Assembly: GCA_951802425.1 (NCBI GenBank)
Contig: OX637805.1
Coordinates: 1,426,001 to 1,490,000, forward strand
Source: Clavaria fumosa
Taxonomy: Eukaryota; Basidiomycota; Agaricomycetes; Agaricales; Clavariaceae
Length of the DNA: 64,000 nt
Direction of reading: 5' to 3'
Shown here: positions 1 to 12,359 of the stretch, piece by piece
Numbering within the stretch: position 1 is the first letter of the stretch
How the letters are laid out: the number at the start of each line of letters is the position of its first letter
Notes under the pieces: model-generated
What the model was told of the DNA's origin: nothing
The model's database searches: none
The model's input: the letters and a program-made list of their open reading frames with translations, nothing else
Program-made: the position numbers and the translations under genes

Positions 1-2926
1 TGAAGCCTTTATCCAACATGTCATCCAAATAATCTTTCAGCATCTTTAACTCCACTTCTGACATGTTGTATAGCTTCCTGTGAGGAGGTGTCGCACCTTC
101 CTCAAGTTCAATTTGGTGGTCATAGTCACAGTGTGGAGGTATTTCCCAGGCTAAGGTTTCAGAAAATATGTCCAGGAAGTCATGGTACTCTTGTGGAACT
201 GTTTCTTTGGGTTTTGGGGGAGGAAGTTGGGTGGTCATGGAACTCGTGAGTATGGATTCATCATCATAGGGATTGTTCACAGGTTGGAAATATAGGAGAC
301 CTATAAATTCTCCTTGTTGCTCCAAGTGGTGAAGCGTGGTGGCCTTGACCAATTGAACTCGCGGTGGTTTAGAAGATTTCAGTATCAAGTTTGCGAGGTC
401 AGGAAGAGGTTTACTCAGGGGTTTTGCATCCAGAAGGGTGAGAGGAATAGTTGCGGAATGGGCTGTCTGTCTGAAACTAAAGGTGAGGTTGGTCCAATCG
501 ATCTTAGGATTCCAGGTTCGCCACCAATCGAGCCCTAGAATGATGGGAGTGAGTGGATGGGTCTTGGTGATGAGGAACTTAATGGATTGGATGGTATCAT
601 TGGGGAATTTTGTATTAGCGAGGACATAGTGGGTGATATTGGAGCTGGAGGAACTTCCATTGAAGTATTGAAGGGGTAGGGGTTGCGGAAGTGGTATTAG
701 GAGGTTTGGATGGGTGTTTGCGAGTACAGAGTCGATAAAATTCATTGATGCACTGCAGTCAACAAGAGTATTTAGAAGAATCAAGCTGAAATCTGGGATT
801 TGTGTCTTTATGAGGAAGGATTGGGAGGACTGGGAAGCAATAGGAGTATTAGAAAAGTTGTGAGGAAACTGAGAGGAGGAGGAACTAGTCGTGGCCCATG
901 CGAGTATGGGGGTTGGATCGTCACAACTCAGAGTTCCCCCAGAAGCTCCTGAGTCGCTTCCTCATTTAACTCTTTGTGTGGGTCATTCACATCCTCTTCC
1001 ACTTCTTCTTCAACTTTGTACTCTTCCTGTAAGTCTTCCTCTCCTTCCTCTAGCATGAAGATGGCTCGTCCTGCTACTCATCAATCAGGGCAAGCAGTGC
1101 TGTAGTGTCCAGACTTTCCACATCTCATACAAAGATTTCCCTGACAGTGTCATTCTCATTCCTCATCGCTGAGGGGGACATAGGGCAGATTTGGATTCAG
1201 CTGGCGAGGCAGATTAGCAGGTCATGGCGAAGTCGTGGGGTTTCCTGTGGCTGGTCGGGGCATTGTAGGATTATTGCCAGCTGCAGGATAGGGTTGCAAT
1301 GTCATTTGGAAGTTGCAATTTCTGCCTTGTTGAGTGAAGGGGTGATTTCCACCTTGTTGAGCAGGGGGACGAGGAGCAGGAGGGTTGGTGTGGAGTTGAG
1401 TTCGGCAGGTTTCACTCTCATACTCCCAGTGCCTCTGATTGATTTGCATCACCAATTCTCAAAGTTCCTGATACATAGTAGGTCACAGGATGACTTTCAT
1501 GGCCTCTTTGATGCACATGGACAGTGAGTGGTAGAGTTCTGATTGCAGAGTGGCAGAATTCCAGTTGGACTTGAAGGTGAAGGACTTGAAGTGTATAATA
1601 TGGTTCAAGAACTGCTCGTTTTCACCCATCTGCAACATACAGAGGTTCTGGTCCACTTCAATCTGAGTGTTCACTACTCCAAACATTCCTCCAAACTTGT
1701 GGATGAATCCTTCCCAGGAGTGTAGGGCTGGATGTTTGGCATTGAATTGAAGGAGAGAGGTGTAGTGGCTCTGTGCGGTGTCCATGAGGTAAGAGGCCAC
1801 GAAAGTAACCCTCTTGTGGTCTCCCTGGAAGGTTATGGGTTTTGCAAAGAAAGTCATAAGGCATTCCGTGATGAAAGGCTTCCTTTTATGCCAGTTGCAA
1901 CCATTAAACGGTTTGGGGTGCCTGGTATCGACCTTCAATTCTCAAGCAAAGGCATCTCGAGCTGATGGTCCTTTGGAAGGAGGGGCCTGGTAATAGTAGT
2001 GGTGGTGGTGGGTACCAGGGGCCTCCTCTTGAAGTGCGGCAGCAAGGTGTGGAGGCATAGGGGGGACCGGAGGGACCTGCAGAGCTTCAGCCTGAGATGG
2101 GGGATGAGATGCTGGTTGCATCTCTATCAGAGGTACTGGTCATGCTTCCGGCTGAGGAATATGGAAGGGTTCAACTAGTATCTTGAGGTGGGGGGCAGGC
2201 TGGAGAGTTGCTTCGGTCCCTACAGGGTTGTGAGGGAGCGCCCTGCTTGGAGTAGTGGCTGGCTGCATCCAAGTGGGCCAACTGCTATGAGGGGCAGTGT
2301 ACCTAGGGATCCTGGGAGACAATGGCAAGTCGTTCATCAGGCACAGCAGGATTTGCAAAATTCTGAAGGGATTGTGCCATGACCTGGAAAAGTGGTGCCA
2401 TATCTCAAGGTCCTCTAGTGGGTTGAAACTGTCTCGGAGGTTGCAAGGGGGTGTCCAAGTCAGGGGGAGTTGGAACTCCATGATCAGTGGTTTCTGGATA
2501 CTGTCACTGACTCTCATATAACTGGTTCTGTGGGTTAGTGCGGAATCTGTTCGTCAATTGTACCAAAGGCTCATAAAGATTTGTGGTCTCTATGAGGTAT
2601 GCCAGTTCTTCGTTGAGAGTCCCAGTTTCATACTGGCAGTGAGTATTGTTAAGAATTTGGTAAGTACGGTGGTGAGAACAGTCGAAGCATGGGTAGCTGA
2701 GTTGCTCTATGAGGGACTTGGCTTCTTCATGTGGGGACAAAGCTTGACTAGGTGTAATTTGGGCAGGTTCTTTGGGCTGTGACTGAATGACAGATGCTGG
2801 TTGCTCTTGAACAGTGGTGGGCGGCTCATGGGTAGCTTCCAAAACCATTGGAGTAATCACGTGGCTGCCTGTGCAGGTCTGAAAGTGATGAGTGATAGGT
2901 TGGGAAGGAGTGTGACTGGTAGACAT
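1..2926 (-). pseudogene. Ty3/gypsy copy A, gag-pol remnant (runs off the left edge)
   Basis: Decayed gag and the start of pol of the same family as the element at 34,982-46,182, read right to left. Gag begins at the ATG at 2,926 and matches the intact copy block by block. A zinc knuckle (CX2CX4HX4C) lies near 1,075-1,125, the protease block (LVDC) near 735-760, and the reverse transcriptase N-terminus reaches the window edge. The same run of five Gs where the gag and pol frames overlap is kept (near 945). The frame is broken many times by stops and indels. At the protease, the full-length copy reads D-C-G and this copy D-C-S, instead of the usual D-S/T-G. Family assignment is certain from homology inside the window; no activity is possible. 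Confidence 0.9.
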
Positions 2927-2980
2927 AATAAGGTGTTATCCGGGCATTGAGTGATGGGGCAAGGGGGAGACTTGATATTA

Positions 2981-4425
2981 TGTTAGGGCCTGTCCTGTCT
3001 CGATAGTAATGCTGGAGATCGACTTGTTGGTGACTGATCCTGGAAACTCACTAAGACCAATCAACTGTTGAGCACAGTCAAGAATGCTTGGTCCCAGAAG
3101 GTCACAAAGATATCTGAGAAGATGTAAGAGTGAAGAAAGACAAGTATAGAGGGGGAAGACATTGCTGGGAAGGTTGCAAAGTTGGTAGACGAAGCGTAGT
3201 ATGGGAAAAAGATGAATAAGGAGAAAGGAAATGTTGCTGAGAAGGTTGCAGAGTTGACCGATGAAGCGTGAAAAAAGAAATAGATGAGGTGGGAGAAATA
3301 GATAATGTTGAGAAGGTCGCAAAGTCAACCAATGAAGCATAAAGAAGGAAAAAGACGAAGTGGGAGAAAGAGACAATGTCGAGAGAGTCGTGGGTAGTCG
3401 CAACGGTGTTGAGAGGTGTATCAGTGAAGGCAATAACTTTGCCAATTGACAGGAGAACCTATAGGGTTTGAAGAAGTCAGTACCAAGACAGAATAAAGAG
3501 AATACTTAGGTGTGTGAGTTGTACAAGTGCAGAGGATGAGTTAGAGTAAAGCAGAAAATGTCTTGGTGATCTTGAGGTCACCAAGAGAGACAAGACCTAT
3601 CAATTGCAATGGTTCCAAGCTCAAAGGGCATCATGGCCTCAAGCTTAAACCAAAAGTGTGTCAATATCAAGTCTACAGTATCATATGTACATGCAAGACT
3701 TATATACATGCATGCAGAGAGTATGACAGAAAAGGAAAAGTACAGAGGTCGCCAAGCAACAGAACTATAGTAGTACAGGGTATGTTTAGTCATAAAATGA
3801 CTAGGCGTGTGTTCTACTAAGGTCGCAAGGGGTTAGGAATGCATAGGTAAGGTCGCGAAGATGACCTGTCACAGATTGCAACCTAGTTAAATAAGTATAT
3901 ACGTAACTATAACTACAGGGGGATTCTCAGATCATGAGCTACATAGTTATAGATGGCTGAGGAGAAGAAAGGAACATAATTTGAAGTGTTTGTACAGCTG
4001 ACCATTGGTGGCACATTTGAGCATCAAGGTCACGAGGTCATAAGAGTGGTCACATGGGTGACGCAGGTGACTTTGGGCAGGAAGTCATGTGAGTAACGCC
4101 GGTAACACTGGTAACATATTGGGGCTCTGGGGTGCCACATGGCAAGTCATGTGCTGGCAGAAGAAGATGCACAGTGGCATGTCACGCATGGAATTGGTGG
4201 GTCCGTGCAGAGTATGCATGTGGAGTGAGGTATTAGGAGGCATCGCGAGTATGGCATGGTGGTCATGAGTGTCGTGTGAGTGCAGGGGTTGGAGAGGCTT
4301 CTGGAAGGGGACAGTGGGTTTTGGAAGTGTGTAGAGGGGCTCGCAAGGTTGTAGAGGGTTGTTGGGAAGCTTGTGGGTGTTGGTAGAGTTGGTTGGGATA
4401 GGGGAAAAATGAATGGGTCCTGACA
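2981..4425 (-). repeat. 5' LTR of gypsy copy A
   Basis: A 1,445-bp LTR in minus orientation, bounded on the plus strand by TGTTAGG and CCTGACA. Its inner edge is followed (2,980 downward) by the block TAATATCAAGTCTCCCC, which occurs at the same place in three copies. Its outer edge cuts into element B at 4,426, so A inserted into B. The other LTR lies outside the window, so the target duplication cannot be checked. Confidence 0.9.
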
Positions 4426-6776
4426 GGAGGTCTTCTAGGATCAGGGCAATCACAGGATCCAGCAAGAGTCCAGACCAGATATCCTTGCAGAGTTGATTAT
4501 CATCAATCACAAACGACACATGGAGTGCAGGTATGTAAAGTGATGAAGCTTGGAGTGACAAGATCAACTGTCCACCAGTGAACATCAGCTGGAGGTTGTG
4601 CAGATTGATGTGGGCATAGATAGTCACTATCCCCCTCTTTGGGATAGATGTCCCAATGTCTAGTCAACATGTTGGGTTTCATTCTGAGGTGACCAGGGCA
4701 GAATTGGATCACAAAGTTGAACTGGGAGAGGAACTCTGACCACCTGGCTTGACATCAGGTGAGGAGGTGGACCATGGAGAAGTACTTGAGGTTCTTATGG
4801 CTGGTAACAACATGGCTGGTAACAACATTGACCAGAGTTTCAGAACCTTGGAGATAATGCCTCCAAGTGGTAAACACCTCAAATATTGTGAGGAGTTCCT
4901 TATCATGAGTGTCATAGTTCAGTTCAGAGATGCCTAGGGTGTGGGAATGAAAAGTGATAGGATGGATGTCACCATTGGAGGTGACCATAGAGAGAATTGC
5001 AGCAACAGCATAGTCTGAGGTATCCATTTTGACTATAAGCAGAGCTCCAGGGATGAAGTGCAAGAGGATTGGAGCAGTGGAGAATGCTGTTTTTAGAGAG
5101 TCAAAAGTGGACTGGCAGTCATTGGACCAAAGCCATGGGATGTTTTTTTGTGTGAGGCTGGTCATTGGGGCAATGATCTTGGAGTATCCATGGATGAAGT
5201 GGCAGTAGAAATTGGTGAATCTGAGGAAGGACTGTATGTCTTTGACCTTCCGGGGAGTAGGCCAATCCTGTATAGCTTTAACTTTAGCCATGTCCATAGA
5301 AAGTCCGGCTGGAGATAAAACAAATCTGAGATACTCTACAGTTTCAGTGTGAAATTTACACTTAGCTGGGTTCAGGAAGAGACTGTTCTTCCAGAGCCTT
5401 TGGAGTACCTCTCAGACATGCTCAACATGTTGCTTTCGGTCCTCAGAGTAAATGAGGATGTCATCAAGATAGATGACCATGAACATGTCAAGGAGGTTGG
5501 AGAATATATCATTCATGAAGTGCTGGAAAGTGGCAGGAATGTTGGTGAGCCCAAAGGGCATCACACACCATTCAAAGGATCCATATTGGGTGCAGAATGC
5601 AGTTTTCCATTCATCACCCTTGGTGATATGGACCAGGTGATATGTGTGTCAGAGGTCAAGTTTTGTATAGATTTGGGCTTTTCCTGGAATGTCAAGAAGA
5701 TCTTTGGTCAGTGGGAGTGGGTAATGATCCTTTTTGGTCACTTTATTGAGACCATGGAAATTGATGCATAGTCAGAGTGTTCCATTCTTTTTCTGGATGA
5801 AAAGCACAGGTGCTCCATGTGGAGAATGGCTCAGACAGATGAATCTAATGCAGAGATGCTTGTCCAGAAACTTGCAGAGTTTGCTGAGTTCGGACTGCAA
5901 CAGAGAATAGACCGCACCTGGTGGAGGGGATTGGCCATCCAGCAGGTTAATTTTTAGATCATATGGTCAATGTGGAGCAAGGGTGTCTGCCTTCTTTTTA
6001 CTGAAAACATCCAGGAAGTCCCTGTACTCCTCCAGAATGGAGAGGAGATCCTGGGAAGTAGTGTCAGGGATGTTGAATGAAGTGGAGGCTGCATGTGCAG
6101 ACTCACTTGACAATGTCATGCCAAAGACTCAGGACCTGCAAAGTCCACAAGCCATGACGAATGCAGCAGCATTCACAAAAGAAACTTTAGGTGTTCCATG
6201 GAGGAACTGGGCAGATGGAATGGTCAGAGACAGAGTCAAAGACAGAGATGGAAGCAGAGATGGAGACAGAGTCCAGGCTTGGTTCAGAGTCACTGCAGAT
6301 GACATTTGAACCAGAGTGCACAGAGCAGAGACAGATGGAGGGACAGAGGTGGACAGAGGGACAGAATGGAGAGTGCTGGCCAGTGCACCCTCTGGATCAG
6401 ATTTCGGAGTTTTCTCCTCATTAGTAGATGGTCTGGGCCTTATCTGGCCAGTAGTCCAGTCAACCAGCAGGTTGTTTTGGAACAGCCAATTCATTCCCAA
6501 GATCACATCACAAGATCAGTAACTACAAACAAGATGTCAGTCAGATCCATGGCAGAGAGCTGAATGGAGAGCCAGACTGCTTTGGTAACCCAGATGGAGG
6601 TGGTCCCATTCATAAAAACAACCTCCCAGGGGGTCACTGGAGTTTTTGGAAGACAGAGACGAGAAGTAAATTTGGCATCAATGAAACAGAGTTCAGCACT
6701 GGAGTCTATCATTGCTTTACAAGGAACAGGAATAGAAGGAGAAGAGGCAAGGAGAGAGAGAGAACAATGAAAAGAA
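4426..6776 (-). pseudogene. Ty3/gypsy element B, pol fragment (protease-RT-RNase H)
   Basis: Minus-strand pol of a gypsy element unrelated to A at the DNA level. From right to left it shows a protease block (IDSSAELCFID, canonical D-S-G changed to D-S-S) near 6,690-6,712, the conserved MNWL linker near 6,490, an RT with the catalytic YLDD near 5,465-5,475, a connection domain (QSFLRFTNFY) near 5,220 and an RNase H block (TSDYAVAAIL) near 4,995. It breaks off before the integrase, exactly where copy A begins at 4,425. Several stops and frameshifts are present. It contains no TCGCGA motif, unlike the A family. Identity as gypsy pol is clear; clade is not. Confidence 0.88.
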
Positions 6777-7137
6777 AGGGTATTGAGTATGGGTTTAGTA
6801 TGATCAGAGTCAGAGCAGCCAGAGAGTTGTACTGTGCTCTCTGGGCTGCTCGATCTTTTTTTGACATAGAATCATCTCTGTCAGAGGTGATTTGTGTGTC
6901 AAAAGTAGGTCAATTCTACCCAAATACAACTATAAACAACAGTGGGGAGGGGCGTAATGGCAGTCCTGATGGTAGGCAGGAATTCCACATGCAAGCCGCA
7001 CTGACAGGAAGAGGATGGGAGATGGTGGGATGATACAAAGATAGGATTTGACCCAGAGACCGCATGAGAGGGTGGCTGCTATATGACACCCAGTCAAGTA
7101 CTTAAGGCGGCTCTCGACAGCGATCCTTGCACATAAG
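6777..7137. other. Upstream flank of element B
   Basis: About 100 bp next to the protease still reads on the minus strand as a short basic segment (KKDRAAQRAQ) continuous with B. The remainder shows no gene or repeat that I can support before the LTR at 7,138. Confidence 0.4.
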
Positions 7138-8512
7138 TGTTAGGGCCTGTCCTGTCTCGAAAGTGATACTGGAGGTCAATGTTAGGGCCTGTCCCGTCTC
7201 AAGAGTAATGTCAAAAGTCGACTTGTTGGTGACCGGTCTTGGAACTCGCTAAGACCAATCAACTGTTGAGCACAGTCGAGAATGCTCGGTCCCAGAATGT
7301 CATGGGGACGTTAGGAACGTCGTGAAGTCGGTAGACAAGCGTAAAAGAGAAAAAGACAAATGGAGAAGTCGCTGAGGGGGTCGCGAGGTCGACCGACGAA
7401 GTGTGAGGAAAGGAATAGACGAGGTGGGAGAAATAGACGATGGGGAGAGGTCGCATGAAGTTGCGACGATGTTGAGAAGTAGATCGGTTGAAGGCAATGA
7501 CTTTGCTGACCAATAAGGGAACCTATTGGGTTCCAAGGATCAGTACCAAGATGAAATGAGGAAAATACTTAGGTGGCGCGAGTTGCACGAGTGCCAAGAA
7601 CGAGGTAGAAGAAAAGCAGAGTGGGTCTTGGTGTGATCTGGTTACCAAGTGAGACAAGCACTATCAATCATGCTTGGTTCGAAGCTCAGAAGGTGTCAGG
7701 CCTAAAGCTTAAACCAATAATGTGTCAATATCAAGTCTGTCTTACAGTAAGTACATGCGAGACTTATATATATGTACGTACAGGGAGTATGATGAGAAAG
7801 GGAAAGTACAGAGAGAGCGCCAGGCGACAAGACTATAGTAGTACGGGGTATAACTAGTTGTAGAGTGACCGTGCACATGTTCTACTAAGGTCGCGAGGGG
7901 TAAACTAAGCATAGGTAAGGTCGCGGACATGACTGGTCATGGGTCGCGACCTAACTAAATAAGCATATGTGTAACTACGACTGAGCAGAGGGGCTTGGTC
8001 CAGGGCTAACGCAGTTATAGATGACTGAGAAGAAGAAGGGAGAACATAATTTGAAAGGATACACAGCTTGACCGCCGGTGGCACATTTCATCATTAAGGT
8101 CGCGCGGTCAGGCAAGCGGTCACGTGGACAGCACTGGTGAGGCAGGTGACCTTGGGCGGTCTTTGGGTGGTATGTCACATGAGTAATGCTGGTAACGCGA
8201 GTAACACGAGTAGTGCCGGTGTGCCGTGCGGCAAGTCATGTGCCGCTGCAGGAGTCATGTAAGAGCGTGTTGAGTATCGAATAGTGGGTTCAGCAGTGAG
8301 TACGCGTAAGGTGAGGTGGCGGGAGGTGACGTGAGTATGGTGGTATGATCGTGAGTGTTGTGAGGAGATGATGGAGGCCTGAGAGGTGTTTGGAAGTTGA
8401 TAGCGGGTTTTGGAAGAGTGTAGGGGGGTTCGTGAGGTGGTAGGGGAATGTTGGGAGGTCCATGAGTGGTGATAGAGTTGTTAGGTTGAGGAAAAATGGA
8501 TGGGTCCTGACA
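7138..8512 (-). repeat. 3' LTR of gypsy copy C, with a 42-bp duplication at its end
   Basis: LTR in minus orientation ending CCTGACA at 8,512, followed by the reverse complement of the polypurine tract and by the accessory gene of the element. It belongs to a second LTR subfamily (CCATCCATTTTTCCTCAACC start instead of CCATTCATTTTTCC). The TGTTAGG end is present twice, at 7,138 and 7,180, with 42 bp of divergent LTR-end sequence between them. Confidence 0.87.
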
Positions 8513-8934
8513 TTACCCCCCTTTCAAGCCTTGAGCCCTGTGAGAGTGGAGGTCACGTGACCATTAGTCAGCGCAATGTTTGTTGATCAGGTCACGACAC
8601 CCGAAATTTTCCTCTAAGTTCAACCATCATGGTCTCCTCCAATGTCCTCAAATGCACTGGAACCCAACTCGAACACGAAGTGCACGAATATGAGGAGTTC
8701 AAAAGGGGTGAGGCTAGCTGCGACAAAGAGGTGCTGGCCGAGATGTTGGCCCACCAAAAGGCCGAGCAAGAGCAATGCGCGTGTCTTCGCGAAGAAACCG
8801 TGGGGCGTGAAAAGAAGAAGGGCAAGGTCGCAGGCTCTAGCGAAACGAGGAGCGACGTCGCAGGCCCAAGTCGGGCGGAAGAAAATGTTGCGGGCCCTAG
8901 TGGAATAAGGGGCGAAGTCGCGGGCGGGGCTGAC

Positions 8935-10427
8935 TGTTAGGGCCTGTCCCATCTCGATAGTAGTGCCGGAGATCGACTTGTTGGTGACCTATGCTGGAAA
9001 CTCGCTAAGACCAATCAACTGTTGAGCACAGTCGAGAATGCTCGGTTCCGGAAGGTCGCGAAGACATCTGAGAAGATGTAAGAGCAAAGAAAGATAAGTA
9101 TAGAGGAGGAAGACATTGTTGGGAAGGTCGTGAAGTTGGTAGACGAAGCGTAAAGGAGGAAATTGACGAGGAGGGGGGAAATGGGTGACGCTGAGAGGGT
9201 CACGAAGTCGACCGATGAAGCGTGAAGAAAGGAATAGATGAGGTGGGAGAAAGTGATAATGCTGAGAAGGTCGCGAGGTCAACCGACGAAGTGTAGAGAA
9301 GGAAAAAGACAAGGTGAAAGAAGTAGAGGATGCTGGAAGGGTTGTGGTGGTCGCGGCGGTGTTGAGAAATGTGTCGGTGAAGGCGATGACTTTGCCAACC
9401 GACGGGTGAACCTGTAGGGTTCCAAGATCAGTACCAAGACAAATAATAGAGAATACTTAGATCGCACGAGTTGTAGGAGCGCAGAGGATGAGTTGGAACA
9501 GAGTAGAGTGTGTCTTGGCGATCTTGTGGTCACCAAGGGAGACAAGACCTATCAATCGCAATGGTTCCAAGCTTAAAGGGTGTACTAGCCTCAAGCTTAA
9601 ATCAATGTGCATCAATATCAAGTCTACAGTACGAGAAGTACATGCGAGACTTATATACATGCGTACAGAGAGTATAACGAAAAAGGGAAAGTACAGAGGT
9701 CGCCAGGCGACAAGACTATAGTAGTACGGGGTATGTTTAGTCGTAAAGTGACTAGGCGCGTGTTCTACTAAGGTCGCGAGGGGTTAGGTATGCATAGGTA
9801 AGGTCGCGAAGATGACCTGTCACAGGTTGCGACCTAGTTAAATAAGTATATACGTCGCTATAACTACGGAGGGATTCTCGGATCATAAGTAATGTAATTA
9901 TAGACGACTGAGGAGAAGAAGGGACACATATTTGAAGTGTACATACAGCTGACCATTGGTGGCGCATTTGAGTGTTAAGGTCGCGAGATCATAAGAGCGA
10001 TCATGTGGGTGACGCTAGTGACGCAGGTGACCTACGGGCAGGTAGTCACGTGGGTAACGCTGGTAATGCAAGTAACGGTCATAACACTGGTAACGTATTG
10101 GCGCTGGTAGTGGTAGCGCCGGGGGTGCTGCTCGGCAAGTCACGTGCTGGTGGAAGTAGACACGTATCAGTGTGTCGCGCGTAGGATTGGTGGATCCGGG
10201 CGAAGTATGCACATAGGGTGAAGTAGTAGGAAGCGTCGCGAGTACAGCATGGTGGTCGCGAGTGTCATGTGAGCGCGGGGGAGGTTGGAGAGGTTTCCGG
10301 AAGGAGATAGTGGAAGTGGGTTTTGGAAGTGGGTAGAGGGGTACGCGAGGTGGTAGAGGGTCGTCGGGAGGGCCGTAGATGTTGGTGGAGTCGGCTTGGG
10401 TAAAGGAAAAATGAATGGGTCCTGACA
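8935..10427 (-). mobile_element. Solo LTR with perfect 5-bp target duplication CTGAC
   Basis: A 1,493-bp LTR of the A family in minus orientation. The five bases before it (8,930-8,934) and after it (10,428-10,432) are both CTGAC. Removing the LTR and one duplication rejoins exon 1 of the accessory gene in frame, giving the expected GGAD-PSPAEFLKAW run seen in the other copy (GEADLSPADFLKAW). Confidence 0.95.
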
Positions 10428-11412
10428 CTGACCCGTCGCCTGCAGAATTTCTGAAAGCTTGGAAGAAAATCGGGTCAGTGAAGGAGAATAAGGAGTGGAA
10501 CAAGAGGGAGCGCGAGGTGCGTAATAGTATTTCTCGTTCCACTCGTCCCTTCTAATTGTTAAAACACAGGACTGTGACAATTGTGTTGCAAAGGGCCGGC
10601 AGTGTGTGCGTAGCACTGCCGGCAAGTGTTGCCAGTGCGCAGAGGACCACGGCAAATGTTCCTGGGTCCAAGAATTTCGGCGATGGCGCATCAAGAATGA
10701 ATACGGTTGGGATGACACGCGGGTCAACGAGGCGCTGAAGTGCGCCGAAGGGTCGGAAACGCTGGGGGTGGCGACTCCGAAGGTCGCAAGTCAAGTGGGG
10801 GCAGGGTATGCTACCCTGTCTGTCCCGGGGACTCCTACCCGGCCGACTCGCAGGAAACGAACCAGGGCCCGGTCACGGTCCCCAACACCCAGTCCATCGA
10901 CAAAAAGGCGAGTTGCGAAACCGGTGTCATCGAGGGAGTTGGTGGAGGAGGGAGGGAAGGTCGCGGGGATCTTGGTCCCAAGGGCCGATCTCGAGAGGGA
11001 GCTCACGATGCTCCATCAGCAAGTCGCGGAACCCATGCAGAAGATTGTGTGGGTATACAAGTCGCATTGGGAGACGGAGTTGGATGCAGAGCTGGCGGTA
11101 GCGAAGCGCGAGTTGGTAGCATTGCGGAGGGGTGACAAAGGTAAGTATCCAATGTTCCCTGGCTTTTCGTGTTTTTACTGAATTCGCATGTTGGCAGGGA
11201 AAGGGAGGGAGGAGGTGGATGCGGAGATCGCAAAATTGAGGGCACGGATAGTGGAGGTGGAGAGGGATTTTGAGGCGCTTGAGGGTGACTGGGAAGGTAA
11301 GTATTCATTTGTTTTACCATGTCACAAAGTAATTTCCTTGTTTTCTCAGACCAGGAGACCAAATTGAGAGACTCGCATCGTGAAGTAAAGGATTTGAAGA
11401 AGGAGAAAGAAG

Positions 11413-11511
11413 GCTCGTTTTGTGGCCAAGGGATATAGCCAGAGGCCTGGACTGGATTACACTGAAGTGTTTGCTCCTACCAGTCATGCTCCTGCTATCA
11501 AGTCTACTCTC
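11413..11511 (+). mobile_element. Ty1/copia reverse transcriptase fragment
   Basis: A 99-bp piece that reads ARFVAKGYSQRPGLDYTEVF, the hallmark N-terminal RT block of Ty1/copia elements, and continues for 13 more codons. It lies exactly between the end of exon 4 (AAAGAAG) and an intron-like GTGAGTGTGAAATA that resembles the GTAAGTGAAATA donor of the other copy. The other copy (42,286-44,412) lacks it. In the frame of the host gene it introduces a stop. Confidence 0.85.
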
Positions 11512-12359
11512 GTGAGTGTGAAATAAGCTAATTTGCCCGTAGAGTGGTTGGCATCGATGGGAAAGACTCGCGAAGGATTTGAGGAAGTAAAGGGGGTAAT
11601 CGCGATGGTGAAAAAGGAATGGGCTGGTAAGTCGTAATTTCACCTTGCGACGTTCTAACTGATTCTCCTGTTTATCTAGATCAAAGGATTGAACTGGAGG
11701 AGCTTCAGCGTAGGCTTGCGGAGGCAGAGGAGTCGGAACACAGTAAGTTCTACAGTCGCGAGTATAAAATGAACTAATTCATGTCTTTTTTATAGGATTG
11801 TTTGTGACTGTAGGGAAGATGGAGGGGGAGTTATCGGCGTCGAGGGAGCAGGGATGAGGTAAGTCATCGCAGATTTCGTATTCTTGATGATGGGCTGATG
11901 GTTTGTTTCTAGAATTGCGCAGTCAGTGCGCGACAATGGTCGGCGAGCTCCGCAAGGCTCGATTTCGAGGACAACGAGGCCTCGAAACGGTCTTCTTTGC
12001 CTATGAAGACCTCTTGCTGAAGTCGCCTCAAGAGCTCCCGCCATGGGTGGAGAAATGGGTGGAGCAGGAGCAGTGTCGCGTGCAGAGGGAACTATTGGAT
12101 CTCCCGAGGGTGGACCAGTGGGGTGTGGAGTTGCAGTAGTACTGAATGAAATAATTAACTAGACACAGCAGTTAGGTATAATTCATAGTGTACTCTTTGC
12201 AGCTACAGCTGGACAAGGAATCCTTATGGTCAGTCAACTTGTCAAGTTAACTTGTCAAAGGTAGTACATGGGGGACTAGTAGACTAGATACAGCTGACAG
12301 CTGTGGATCTAGTGGACTAGTTACAGCTACTAGGTGTGGACCTGGTGGACTAGTTGCAG

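Larger units (their letters stand above)
8629..12136 (+). pseudogene. Antisense accessory gene of gypsy copy C (Zn2Cys6-like, coiled coil), broken
   Basis: Second copy of the gene described at 42,286-44,412, here on the plus strand. Exon 1 starts at ATG 8,629 and is split by a solo LTR (8,935-10,427); it resumes at 10,428 and ends at 10,516. Intron 10,517-10,569 (GT-AG) leads to exon 2 (10,570-11,140), which holds the six-cysteine block CX2CX6CX7CX2CX6C near 10,573-10,665, then a Ser/Pro/Arg-rich basic stretch and a conserved helical block. Short exons follow (11,198-11,296; 11,350 on), each predicted coiled coil. A 99-bp copia RT scrap interrupts exon 4. The last exon (about 11,911-12,136) keeps the conserved C-terminal block (RGLETVFFAYEDLL), but its end is replaced by the TIR of the fold-back element, which supplies a TAG. 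Exon borders are inferred by comparing the two copies. Confidence 0.8.
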
